Origin: Bacteroidia bacterium
Lineage (GTDB): Bacteria > Bacteroidota > Bacteroidia > B-17B0 > Aurantibacillaceae
Direction: 5' to 3'
Length of the DNA stretch: 64,000 nucleotides
NCBI GenBank assembly: GCA_022841465.1
Contig: JALHRL010000020.1
Coordinates: 1 to 64,000, forward strand
A program made the translations under genes and the position numbers. Shown here piece after piece: positions 27,827 to 39,581 of the stretch. Below the pieces are notes generated by a model. That model was not told where the DNA came from, searched no databases, and saw nothing but the letters and a program-made list of their open reading frames with translations. Position 1 is the first letter of the stretch. The number at the start of each line of letters is the position of its first letter.

Positions 27827-28974
27827 ATAAAGATAATTACAGTTTAGATTTTCAAAATTTACCATTTGTATACGAACTACAAATGGAACCTAAGAATGAC
27901 TTTGATATTCCCAATACTTTACCATTTAAATTAGATATTGATTTAACTTATGATTTAGTAAAGCAAAAGTTTAATAACGAGGTTGAAGAATCTTTGAGAA
28001 AAGCTTATAAGAAAAGTTCAATTTTGGGTGGTAATGTTACAGAGGATAATGCTGGTGAAGCATATGCTAAAGCGGTTCTTGATTTTATTAAAGAAAATTA
28101 TCCAAAAGATTTAAATGGTTTGTCGGTATTAGATATTGGTTGTGGAACGGGGTATTTACTATATAAACTAAAGGGATTAGGCTGTAATGTAAAAGGAATT
28201 GAGCCAGGCTCTCAATCAAAATTAGGGATTGAAAGATATAAAATACCAATTATTAACGATTTCTATCCTCCTAAAGGATTTAACGAAAAGTTTGATCTCA
28301 TAATTTGCAATTTAGTTATAGAACACGTTAATGAACCTGAGGTATTTTTAAATGCCATTAAAAATAATTTAAAAGATGATGGAACAGTTATAATTGGTGT
28401 GCCAGATGAAGAACCTTATATTAAGGCAGGCGATATATCCATGTTGTTTCATGAACATTATAATTATTTTACTAAAACAAGTTTTAAGAACTTTTTAGAA
28501 TTAAATGGGGCCACGAATTTATTGATTAGGAATTCAACTTTTGGTGGTATTATCTTTTCGATTTTTAACATAAATAGAAAAGTAGTAAAAAGTATCGGTA
28601 AGGTTGAGGATAAATATAGCCTGGAATTTAAAGCTAAATTATTAAGTTCAAGCAAACAATTACTTGGCTTTTTTGAAAAAAATAAGAATAAGGAGATTGG
28701 TATTTTTGTGCCGGGTAGAATAGTGAATTTTCTTTATGTAAATAATGTAAATTTTGAGAATTTAAAATTCTATGATGATGATCCTAACATTTACAATAGA
28801 TATTTTCCAGGCATTAATATACCGATAAAGAATTTTAATGATTTCAAAATAAAACAACCAAACATTGTTTTAGTAATGAGTTCTTTTTTCGGACAGCACA
28901 TTAGGGACAAAATAATTAAAGAGACTAATTATCCCATTGAGTCAGTATTTATTTGGACCGATTTTTATAAATAA
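27823..28974 (+). CDS. SAM-dependent methyltransferase with C-terminal C-methyltransferase-like domain
   Basis: 383 residues. The middle part has motif I VLDIGCGTGYL and a later NLVIEHVNEP segment. The C-terminal part (about 265-383: GIFVPGRIVN, LKFYDDDPN, IVLVMSSFF) resembles the Rossmann-like C-terminal domain found behind sugar C-methyltransferases. It probably methylates a nucleotide sugar. The N-terminal zinc-binding cysteines seen in many C-methyltransferases are absent. Confidence 0.85.
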   Translation: MNKDNYSLDFQNLPFVYELQMEPKNDFDIPNTLPFKLDIDLTYDLVKQKFNNEVEESLRKAYKKSSILGGNVTEDNAGEAYAKAVLDFIKENYPKDLNGLSVLDIGCGTGYLLYKLKGLGCNVKGIEPGSQSKLGIERYKIPIINDFYPPKGFNEKFDLIICNLVIEHVNEPEVFLNAIKNNLKDDGTVIIGVPDEEPYIKAGDISMLFHEHYNYFTKTSFKNFLELNGATNLLIRNSTFGGIIFSIFNINRKVVKSIGKVEDKYSLEFKAKLLSSSKQLLGFFEKNKNKEIGIFVPGRIVNFLYVNNVNFENLKFYDDDPNIYNRYFPGINIPIKNFNDFKIKQPNIVLVMSSFFGQHIRDKIIKETNYPIESVFIWTDFYK

Positions 28975-28978
28975 TTCA

Positions 28979-30145
28979 ATGATGAAGATTTGTGTACGGT
29001 GTCTATATAATACTACTATTCCAAAAATTACTTTTAATAGTGAAGGATTGTGTAATTACTGTCAACAATACGATGCAATGGATTTACAGTATCCAACAAA
29101 CGAACTAGGCAAAAAAAGTATTGATGATTATGTAGCTAAAATGAAGGAAGACGGGAAAGGAAAAAAATATGATGTTGTAATAGGTATAAGTGGGGGCTGT
29201 GATTCTTCTTACATGCTTCACTTGGCAAAAAAAGTTTATGGCTTAAGAGTATTGGCTGCCCATTTTGATAATACCTTCAATTCTAAAATTGCAGTTGAGA
29301 ATATACACAATATGGTTACAAAACTCAACATTGATTTGTACACACATGTAGTAGATAATAATGAGTATCAACAGGTAATGAGATCTTTTTTTAAAGCTTC
29401 AGTTCCTGAAATAGATGCTCCTACTGATCTTGGATTTGCAACTATGTTATATATAGCTTGCTCTAAATATGGTGTAAAACACATCTGGGAAGGTCACTCT
29501 TTCCGCACAGAAGGTATTACGCCTCCTGGGTGGGTTTATATGGATGCTAAATATATTACAAGTATATATAAGATGTTTGGGAATGGTAAACCTTTAAAAA
29601 CACTACCCTTACTTTATTTGCATAAATGGATCTATTGGATGGTGGTGAAAGGAATTAAAAAATACAGACCTTTATACTATTTACCGTATAATAAAGAAGA
29701 AACCAAGAAGTTTTTGGCAAATGAATACGGTTGGCAATGGTATGGTGGACATCACATGGAAAACCGAACTGCCTATTTTGCAAATAATTACTTTCTGCCG
29801 AAAAAATTCGGTATTGATTTAAGAATGTGTGAATTTTCAGGATTGGTAAGATCAGGTCAGATGAGTAAAGATCAAGCATTAAAGGAAATTTCAGTGCCAA
29901 AACCTATTGATAAGAGTATTGAGGATGAAATTAGAACGCGTTGTAGTTTTACTGAAGAGGAATGGGAGCAAATATGGAAGATGCCACAAAAGCATTACAC
30001 AGATTATCCAACTTATAAAAGAACATTTGAGAGATGGCGCTGGTTATTTTTTATTCTTTATAAAAAAGGCTACGTTAACAGAAGCTTTTATGATAAGTTT
30101 TGTGTGATGAAAGAAGAAAAATTAAATACAAAACATGAAAAATAA
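28979..30145 (+). CDS. N-acetyl sugar amidotransferase (WbpG/PseA family)
   Basis: About 388 residues. The N-terminus carries four cysteines in CVRC and CNYC pairs, a likely zinc site. A PP-loop ATP-pyrophosphatase motif follows (ISGGCDSSYM). This matches the family that turns an N-acetyl group into an acetamidino group with ammonia from HisH/HisF, as in Pseudomonas O-antigen and in pseudaminic or legionaminic acid derivatives. The HisH/HisF pair lies 8 kb upstream in the same cluster. The start is one of two adjacent ATGs at 28979 and 28982; an earlier in-frame ATG would overlap the previous gene by 38 bases. Confidence 0.9.
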   Translation: MMKICVRCLYNTTIPKITFNSEGLCNYCQQYDAMDLQYPTNELGKKSIDDYVAKMKEDGKGKKYDVVIGISGGCDSSYMLHLAKKVYGLRVLAAHFDNTFNSKIAVENIHNMVTKLNIDLYTHVVDNNEYQQVMRSFFKASVPEIDAPTDLGFATMLYIACSKYGVKHIWEGHSFRTEGITPPGWVYMDAKYITSIYKMFGNGKPLKTLPLLYLHKWIYWMVVKGIKKYRPLYYLPYNKEETKKFLANEYGWQWYGGHHMENRTAYFANNYFLPKKFGIDLRMCEFSGLVRSGQMSKDQALKEISVPKPIDKSIEDEIRTRCSFTEEEWEQIWKMPQKHYTDYPTYKRTFERWRWLFFILYKKGYVNRSFYDKFCVMKEEKLNTKHEK

Positions 30146-30863
30146 TTTTGAATTTACTTACGAGACCTTAGAGTTGCAGTTTAGGGAAGTGCTGGATGAG
30201 AATTACAAAGTTTATACTTGTCTAGATTTTTTTGAAAATAAAAGTAATATTACGAGCAGTAAAATATTAGTTAACAGGGTTGATATTGATTTATCTGTAA
30301 AAAAAACAAAAAGGTTGATAGATATTTTTAATAAATTGAATATTAAGGCCTCTTTTTTTCTGAGGTTACATGCACCAGAATACAATCCCTTTTCTTTTGA
30401 GAATTACAAGATTATAAAATATTTACTTGAAAGCGGTCATGAACTTGGTTATCATTCCGAAGTAATTGATCAATCCGTTATTTGGAATGAGGATGCGGAG
30501 AGTTGTTTAAAAAGAGATGTTGATGTAATCAATAGAATGTTTAACACAGAAATAAAAGGGGTTGCAAGTCATGGTGGTATGACTGGCTTGAATAACTTAG
30601 ATTTTTGGAAAGATAAAAAAGCTTCGGATTTTGGTTTGTTTTACGAAGCATATGACCATCAACCTGAATTTAATTTGTTTCAAGAATCATTTTATGTTTC
30701 TGACTCTGAATGGACACGCTGGAAATGCTATAATAAAGGTACCTTAATAAAAGATGATAGGAGAAGTTTTGCCGAGCATGCCAAAGATGGCCACCCTTTA
30801 TTACACGTTTTAATTCACCCCGATACTTATTTTGATTCACATTTCTACGAAAACGAAAAGTAA
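30135..30863 (+). CDS. NodB-like polysaccharide deacetylase-family protein
   Basis: 242 residues. The pattern NRVDIDLS near the start, the RLHAPEYNP and LGYHSEV segments and LIHPDTYF at the end resemble the NodB/polysaccharide deacetylase barrel. The metal site looks partly changed, so catalysis on an N-acetyl sugar is likely but not certain. Overlaps the amidotransferase by 11 bases; the next ATG begins right after its stop. Confidence 0.7.
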   Translation: MKNNFEFTYETLELQFREVLDENYKVYTCLDFFENKSNITSSKILVNRVDIDLSVKKTKRLIDIFNKLNIKASFFLRLHAPEYNPFSFENYKIIKYLLESGHELGYHSEVIDQSVIWNEDAESCLKRDVDVINRMFNTEIKGVASHGGMTGLNNLDFWKDKKASDFGLFYEAYDHQPEFNLFQESFYVSDSEWTRWKCYNKGTLIKDDRRSFAEHAKDGHPLLHVLIHPDTYFDSHFYENEK

Positions 30864-31916
30864 ATGATTCCTTACTATCGCATACAACACAATAAAAATG
30901 AGTTAAATGCTTTAGAAGAAGTTTATTCAAATGGTAATTGGGTGGTTGGAAATGCAACTGCTGAATTAGAAAATAAATTAAAACAAATATTTAATAAAAA
31001 ACACATTGTTTTAACCTCCAATGGTTATTCAGCATTATTTGTTTCTATTAAATCGTTAGGCTTAAAAAACGAAAAAATAATTATACCATCCATTAGTACT
31101 TGTTTTGCAATAACCAATGCCGTTATAACTTCAGGAAACATTCCAATATTTTGTGATGTAAGTATAGAAGATGGTAATTGTAGCGTTAATAGTGTTAAAG
31201 AAATTATTAAAAGTGAAAACATTAAATATATAATCAGTCCAAATCATGCAGGTAATATTTCTGATGTTTCGTCTTTCAAAAAACTTGGTTTAACAGTTAT
31301 AGAAGATGCCTGTCAATCTTTCTTTTCATCTATTAATTCTCTCAGTGAAGCGGATATTCAGGTTTTCTCATTTTATCCTACAAAAGGAATTAATGGTATT
31401 GACGGTGGTGTTATTGCAACTAACGAAGAGGCTATTGCTGATAAAGCAAGGAAATTAACATATTATAATGATCAGGAAGTATTTGAAAATGAAGAAAGAT
31501 ATAATTTTCGTTTTTTAAATATTTGCGCAGCAGTGGCCTTATCCAATATCAACAAACAAAGTTTAACTATTAATAAATTAAATTCTATAAAAGAGTTATA
31601 TAATAAAATAATAGAGAATTGTAAAAAAATTTCATTACTTCAAAATAAAAAAAGCTCAACATTGCAACGTTACATTATTAAAGTAAATGATGAGATAACA
31701 GAGGATAATTTGGTTCAATTATTTAATAATAATAAAATTCGATTAAATAAATTTTTCATCTCGATTTGTCCTGAAGCAGAAAAAAGAAACTTTATTAACG
31801 CTCAACAATTACTAAAATCTTGTTACTGCATTCCTTATTATGAAGACTTAAATAACGAGGAACTAAAAACAATTGAATCAACATTAATTAATGTTATTAA
31901 GAAAAGCCACAATTAA
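30864..31916 (+). CDS. Second DegT/DnrJ/EryC1/StrS sugar aminotransferase
   Basis: 350 residues. The active lysine is Lys174 (SFYPTKGINGIDGG), with the VIEDACQS phosphate-binding region upstream. It is clearly diverged from the aminotransferase at 23162, so it likely works on a different sugar. Its 3' end overlaps the acetyltransferase gene by 26 bases. An aminotransferase directly coupled to a GNAT enzyme is the usual way to make an N-acylated amino sugar. Confidence 0.9.
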   Translation: MIPYYRIQHNKNELNALEEVYSNGNWVVGNATAELENKLKQIFNKKHIVLTSNGYSALFVSIKSLGLKNEKIIIPSISTCFAITNAVITSGNIPIFCDVSIEDGNCSVNSVKEIIKSENIKYIISPNHAGNISDVSSFKKLGLTVIEDACQSFFSSINSLSEADIQVFSFYPTKGINGIDGGVIATNEEAIADKARKLTYYNDQEVFENEERYNFRFLNICAAVALSNINKQSLTINKLNSIKELYNKIIENCKKISLLQNKKSSTLQRYIIKVNDEITEDNLVQLFNNNKIRLNKFFISICPEAEKRNFINAQQLLKSCYCIPYYEDLNNEELKTIESTLINVIKKSHN

Positions 31917-32325
31917 CGATTGCTTATGGATTTATGAAATTTTGGAGGAGCTCCGAAACCCTGTTGAATATAGTTTTGATAGTTTTAAGGCCTTCTTTCA
32001 TCAAATGATTACAAATGACAATGTTCAGCTTTTAATTCTTACTGATAATGAAGAAAATATTGGTTATGTTACTTTAAATAAATTTAGTATGCCAAGATAC
32101 ATTGGTTATGGTGTTGAAATGGAAGAATTTATTATTCATAAAAAACACAGAGGAAAAGGGTATTCGTATAAATTAATTGAAGAAGTAAAGAAGTATATTC
32201 AAGCAGATAAAACAATTAGAAAATTAATTATTAAATCTAACGGAAATGATAGTAAGCCCATTTATGCCAAGGTATTAAATGAAACGGACTTGGTTACATT
32301 TCAAACCTACTTAAACAAAATATAA
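31891..32325 (+). CDS. GNAT-family N-acetyltransferase
   Basis: 144 residues. The acetyl-CoA loop is visible as HKKHRGKGYSYKLIEEV. The gene begins inside the aminotransferase gene, so the two proteins are probably made together and act in sequence on a 4-amino sugar, like PseC/PseH or PglE/PglD. Specificity is not readable. Confidence 0.85.
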   Translation: MLLRKATINDCLWIYEILEELRNPVEYSFDSFKAFFHQMITNDNVQLLILTDNEENIGYVTLNKFSMPRYIGYGVEMEEFIIHKKHRGKGYSYKLIEEVKKYIQADKTIRKLIIKSNGNDSKPIYAKVLNETDLVTFQTYLNKI

Positions 32326-33030
32326 GTGCATAAAACCGTAACAATACATCAGCCTGATTTTATGCCTTGGATTGGTTTATTTAATAAAATAAACAATGCT
32401 GATGAATTTATTATACTTGATCATGTAACTAACAACCCTAAATCTCCCGAGTTTTGGTGCAGAAGAGTAAAGATGCTTATTGGGGGGAGGGAACATTGGA
32501 TGTCAGTTACTCTTAAAAAAGATAAACTGAACACCTTTGTTCCGATTAACACTATGGAATTGGAAATGGATGAAAAGGCCATAAAAAAATTTATTCAATC
32601 GGTTGCATTAAACTATAAGCGCGCTCCGTTTTTTAATGAGGTGTTTTATTTAGTTGAACATTATTTTTCATTTAATGACAACAACCTGAGCAGAAAAAAC
32701 ACTTGGTTTATTAAAGAGGTAATGAATAAAATTGGAATAAACACCGCTTGCATTTTCAGCTCAGAATTAAACCCAAAATTTTCATCCAATGAAATGCTAA
32801 TTGATTTATTGAAGAAAAGAAATGCAACAGTTTACTTATGCGGAAATGGTGCTGCCTCCTACCAAAAGGATGAACTTTATGTGAATGAAGGGATTAGTGT
32901 AAAATACAATCAATTTATTCATCCGGAATATTCTCAATTTAATTCCTCTTCCTTTATAAAGGGCTTAAGTATTCTTGATTCATTAATGAATCTGGGTTTT
33001 AAAGGGACTGCACGCTTTTATAGTAACTAA
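32326..33030 (+). CDS. WbqC family protein
   Basis: 234 residues. The N-terminus VTIHQPDFMPWIGLFNKI is the hallmark of the WbqC-like family, found in O-antigen clusters. Its biochemical role is unclear; some members neighbour amino sugar genes. GTG start directly after the previous stop. One-base overlap with the next gene. Confidence 0.88.
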   Translation: MHKTVTIHQPDFMPWIGLFNKINNADEFIILDHVTNNPKSPEFWCRRVKMLIGGREHWMSVTLKKDKLNTFVPINTMELEMDEKAIKKFIQSVALNYKRAPFFNEVFYLVEHYFSFNDNNLSRKNTWFIKEVMNKIGINTACIFSSELNPKFSSNEMLIDLLKKRNATVYLCGNGAASYQKDELYVNEGISVKYNQFIHPEYSQFNSSSFIKGLSILDSLMNLGFKGTARFYSN

Positions 33031-34322
33031 TGAAAATTGCTTGTTTAGGAAATATGAATAACATGCTTTTTCAAATTGGAAGATATTTGATAGACGAAAA
33101 GCATGAAGTAACGTTCTTTTTGTTTGATGAGTTCGATCATTTTTTACCGGAGGCAGATACGTTTGAAGATATCAGCAAGTATAGAATTATTAACTTAGGT
33201 TGGAATATTGATATGTTCAGGAAGATCTCTGGTAAGTCAATAAGAAGTCTCTTCAAAGAATTCAATTATTTTATAGGTATAGATCTAGCTCCTGCGTACT
33301 TATTTAAGGCAGGATTAAAGCTTGATATCTATTTGCCTCATGGCAGTGATCTTTATGAATACCCCTTTTTTAAATACAGAAATACTCCACCACAACTTTG
33401 GGAAATACCTGCGAATATTATTAGTAGAGCCCAGTTTATTGGGATCCGGGAAGCAATTGCTGTTAGTTTAGATCCCTCTGATGAAGTTTATGAAAAGCCT
33501 TATAAACAAATAAGAACTAAAACTAAAGTAAGAATAAGTACGCCACCTTTTTTGTATTTTAAGCAATACACAGAGGATTACCCTAAATTATCATCGTTAA
33601 ACGAATCATTAAAGAATTTAAGAAAGCAATATGAATTTATTGTGTTTCAACAAATATCTCAAGATTGGAGTATGCGGGGGCCTTACAAGATCGATAAGGG
33701 AAACAATCATTTGATCAATGGGTTTGCCGATTATTTAAAAAAGGATCCGCTTTACACAAAAGATTCTGTTTTGATCTTGATGGAGTATGGTGGAGATGTT
33801 GAGAAATCGAAGCAATTGATCAAAGATCTTGGCATCGAAGAAAATGTGATCTGGTTTAAAAAAATGAACAGGAAAGATATGATGGTAGTGATCCATTATA
33901 GTGATATATGTGTTGGGGAGTTGGGTTATAGAGAGTGGTATAGTTATAGCAGTATCATTGAATTTATGGCCATGAAAAAGCCTTTGATCCATCATAGAGG
34001 CGATGATTTTTATAAAGCCAAAGGGATGGATCTATATCCTATGGTAGATGCAAAAAATGCAGAAGAGGTTGCTAAAACCTTTTTTGATTACAAGGCCAAT
34101 CCCAAAAAATATATAATGATGGGAAAAGAAGCGAATGCATGGATCTTGAAGGATGCAGAAAAAAAGCTTGCTACTTTTAGAGAAGTTTTGTTGAGCAAGA
34201 AATCCAACAATGAAATTTCTTTCGTAAAATTAAAGAAACTTGCTTATTATTTTAATACACACATTCTTTACAATTATTTTTTTCTGCGAATTTATCAGTT
34301 AAAAGCAATGTTAAAAGGATAG
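33030..34322 (+). CDS. Putative glycosyltransferase, GT-B fold
   Basis: 430 residues. A Rossmann-like start (KIACLGNMNN), a PHGSDL segment and a C-terminal half with SSIIEFMAMKKPLIHH fit a GT4-like enzyme, which would sit at the cytoplasmic membrane face. Its base usage differs from neighbours: many ATC codons and 17 GATC sites by my eye count in 1.3 kb, a sign of separate acquisition. Confidence 0.75.
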   Translation: MKIACLGNMNNMLFQIGRYLIDEKHEVTFFLFDEFDHFLPEADTFEDISKYRIINLGWNIDMFRKISGKSIRSLFKEFNYFIGIDLAPAYLFKAGLKLDIYLPHGSDLYEYPFFKYRNTPPQLWEIPANIISRAQFIGIREAIAVSLDPSDEVYEKPYKQIRTKTKVRISTPPFLYFKQYTEDYPKLSSLNESLKNLRKQYEFIVFQQISQDWSMRGPYKIDKGNNHLINGFADYLKKDPLYTKDSVLILMEYGGDVEKSKQLIKDLGIEENVIWFKKMNRKDMMVVIHYSDICVGELGYREWYSYSSIIEFMAMKKPLIHHRGDDFYKAKGMDLYPMVDAKNAEEVAKTFFDYKANPKKYIMMGKEANAWILKDAEKKLATFREVLLSKKSNNEISFVKLKKLAYYFNTHILYNYFFLRIYQLKAMLKG

Positions 34323-34325
34323 TGT

Positions 34326-35225
34326 ATGTCGGAGCAGCTGATCTCCATATTAATGCCTGCCTATAATTGCGAAAAATTCGTTAAACAAGCTATTGATAGT
34401 GTGCTTGATCAAAGTTACAGTAATTTTGAATTATTGATCGCAGACGATTGTTCAACAGATCAAACCAAAAAAGTAATTGATTCCTATTCAGATCAACGCA
34501 TCAAAAAATTTCATAACCAAGTAAATCTTGGTTATCTAAAGGCATCTAATAAACTTTTTAAGGAATGCAAGGGTGAATACATCACTTTTCAGGATGCAGA
34601 TGATTTCGCAGATAAAAGCAGGTTAGAAAAATTGAAAACTTTTTTAGATGAAAATCATGAAATTGCATGCGTAGGGTCTAATATTATAAAAGTAGATCCT
34701 GAAAATAGAGAGATTTATAGAACAGAGTATCCATTAACAGACGATGCCATTAGAGCCGCGTTTTTAAATTATAGAATTGTTATGACGGGTTCGGCATTAA
34801 TGTTAAGGAGAGAAGTGATAGAAAAGTGTGGCATTTATAATGAATATTTTGATAGGATAGGATCTGAGGACACATATTTGTATTCGTTTATTCTTGATCA
34901 ATTTAAAGTTGCAAACCTTATTGATCGCTTGTATTATTATAGGTCAAATCCAAATTCAATAGGAGTTACACATACTAATCCAAAAGCTGCTATAGGACAT
35001 GGTTTAGTAATATTAATGTATAAAAGACGAATAAATGGGCTTGTCGATTTCATACAAACCCGTAAATGGAAAATGGTTGATAAATACGCGGAGTTTTTGT
35101 TATCTATTAATTTAGTCAAGTCGAGTAGAATGAAAGCTTTATTTTCATTTATAGTTAATTTTATGAAGTTTCCAATTGTTGGTTTTCAGATGACACGAAT
35201 GTTTTTTTCAAATTTCAAGGCATGA
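34326..35225 (+). CDS. Family 2 glycosyltransferase
   Basis: 299 residues. Standard GT2 fold: ISILMPAYNCEKF, then LLIADDCSTD and a DXD-like QDADDF. It should transfer a sugar from a nucleotide donor to the growing lipid-linked chain. Its 5' half keeps the GATC-rich base usage of the previous gene. Overlaps the next gene by 4 bases. Confidence 0.92.
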   Translation: MSEQLISILMPAYNCEKFVKQAIDSVLDQSYSNFELLIADDCSTDQTKKVIDSYSDQRIKKFHNQVNLGYLKASNKLFKECKGEYITFQDADDFADKSRLEKLKTFLDENHEIACVGSNIIKVDPENREIYRTEYPLTDDAIRAAFLNYRIVMTGSALMLRREVIEKCGIYNEYFDRIGSEDTYLYSFILDQFKVANLIDRLYYYRSNPNSIGVTHTNPKAAIGHGLVILMYKRRINGLVDFIQTRKWKMVDKYAEFLLSINLVKSSRMKALFSFIVNFMKFPIVGFQMTRMFFSNFKA

Positions 35226-35971
35226 GTGTTGGCATAGTAATACAAGCAAGAACCACTTCAAAAAGATTACCAAATAAAGTGATTTTACCATTTTATGAGG
35301 AAAAATCAATTATGGAGATAATTATAGAAAAGTTAAAGTCTAAAATAAAACTTCCTATTGTGTTGGCAACAACAGTAAATAAGTCTGACGACAGTTTGGT
35401 TGAGATTGCTAAGAAGTTAGGGATAAAATACTATAGAGGCAGTGAGTGCGACGTTTTGAGCCGTTTCATAAGTTGTGCAGAGGAGTTTGGTTTTTCTTCG
35501 CTTGTTCGAATATGTGCCGACAATCCATTTATAGATGTTAATTTGATTGAAGAGCTTGTGAATTCACACATTAGCCGAATGGCTGATTATACAAGTTACA
35601 GTACTTCAACAAACATACCGGCAATTCGAACCCATTATGGGTTGTTTGTAGAAGTGGTTGAGTATACTGCTTTAAAGAGAGTTAAGGCTGCTACCGATGA
35701 AGCAGTTTTTATGGAGCATGTAACAAATTATATTTATGCTCATCCGGAAGAATTCAAATTAAATTTTTTAGTAATGCCCGAATTTATTGAAAGGTCAAAT
35801 GCAAGATTTACCTTAGACTCTAACGAAGATTGGGATATTCTTTCAGAAATTTATAGAAGTATGATGAATAAAAATGCCGATTTCAGTTCTAGAGAACTGA
35901 TAAGTTTTGCTATGGGAAATAGTAAAGCAGTAAATATAATGAAATCACAAATAGAAAAATTTTCGAAATGA
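35222..35971 (+). CDS. Cytidylyltransferase (SpsF/CMP-ulosonate activating type)
   Basis: 249 residues. The N-terminal nucleotide loop IVIQARTTSKRLPNK and RICADNPF mark the CTP_transf_3/SpsF family. Next to a NeuB-like synthase and a KdsC-like phosphatase it most likely activates the ulosonic acid with CMP. Direct overlap with the synthase gene supports a shared pathway. Confidence 0.85.
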   Translation: MSVGIVIQARTTSKRLPNKVILPFYEEKSIMEIIIEKLKSKIKLPIVLATTVNKSDDSLVEIAKKLGIKYYRGSECDVLSRFISCAEEFGFSSLVRICADNPFIDVNLIEELVNSHISRMADYTSYSTSTNIPAIRTHYGLFVEVVEYTALKRVKAATDEAVFMEHVTNYIYAHPEEFKLNFLVMPEFIERSNARFTLDSNEDWDILSEIYRSMMNKNADFSSRELISFAMGNSKAVNIMKSQIEKFSK

Positions 35972-37008
35972 CCGAGCATACATATGTAATTGGTGAAATT
36001 GGACAAAATCATAATGGTTCGGTTGACATCGCTAAATTGTTGGTAGAAATTGCCGCACGCCCAGTGAAAGAAAATTTGTTTGGTTTAACTCTTAAGTCAA
36101 TGGACGCAATTAAATTAACCAAAAGAGACTTAAATCAAGAATTGTCTGCATCGCAAATGGCTGCACCTTATAACAGCCCCCATTCATTTGGCAAAACATA
36201 TGGGGAACATCGTACCTTTCTGGAATTGAACGATGAACAGCATTTTGAAGTTTACAAACATGCGAAAAGCTTAGGATTAGATTTTATTGAAACTCTATGT
36301 GCAACAGGCTGTCTTTCTATATTGAAGTACTTTACTCCTGACAAACTTAAAGTTGCAAGCAGAGATTTAACTAATTTACCTCTTCTGCATGCCTTATCAG
36401 AAACTAAAATTCCCATTATTCTATCAACAGGAATGGCCGGTAAAAATGAGTTAGATAATGCTCTTGAAATTATAACAAAATTTCATTCAAATATTTCTAT
36501 ATTACACTGCGTTTCTCAATATCCCACACATCCCAAAAATGTTAATTTAAATACAATCTTGTATTTACAAGAACATTATTCGAAATATACCATAGGATAT
36601 TCTGATCATACTATTGGTATCTCAACTCCGTTAGCTGCTGTTGCCATGGGTGCTAAAATTATTGAGAAACATATAACGCTAGATAGAAAATTAAAAGGCA
36701 CGGATCAAGCCGGATCTCTTGGTATCGACGGGATTAACAGAATGATGCGCGATATAAGGGCGCTAGAAATATCTTTAGGAAAAAAAGAACTGTATATAGA
36801 AAATGAAGTTCAGGCGGCAAGAACAAAATTAGAACGATCAATTGCAACAAACCGTAATATAAAAAAAGGTGAGGTAATTAAAGAATCAGATTTACAAATG
36901 CTATCTCCAGGTGATGGATTTAAATGGAGTGAAAAAGATTTAGTAATAGGTAAAACTGTAATTACAGATATTGAAAAAAATGAAATCATTTACAAAAAAC
37001 ATATTTAA
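35968..37008 (+). CDS. neuB: NeuB-family ulosonic acid synthase, divergent
   Basis: 346 residues. A TIM barrel with IGEIGQNHNG, GYSDHTIG and IIEKHITLD, followed by a C-terminal SAF (antifreeze-like) domain (about 285-346). NeuB enzymes condense PEP with an amino or neutral sugar (or its phosphate). The central part is unusual: the region that is normally KIPSGEITN reads KVASRDLTN, and the usual substrate loops before it are changed. The acceptor may therefore not be N-acetylmannosamine. Lies between a cytidylyltransferase and a methyltransferase plus phosphatase. Confidence 0.88.
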   Translation: MTEHTYVIGEIGQNHNGSVDIAKLLVEIAARPVKENLFGLTLKSMDAIKLTKRDLNQELSASQMAAPYNSPHSFGKTYGEHRTFLELNDEQHFEVYKHAKSLGLDFIETLCATGCLSILKYFTPDKLKVASRDLTNLPLLHALSETKIPIILSTGMAGKNELDNALEIITKFHSNISILHCVSQYPTHPKNVNLNTILYLQEHYSKYTIGYSDHTIGISTPLAAVAMGAKIIEKHITLDRKLKGTDQAGSLGIDGINRMMRDIRALEISLGKKELYIENEVQAARTKLERSIATNRNIKKGEVIKESDLQMLSPGDGFKWSEKDLVIGKTVITDIEKNEIIYKKHI

Positions 37009-37010
37009 AC

Positions 37011-39573
<2,563 letters not shown>

Positions 39574-39581
<8 letters not shown>

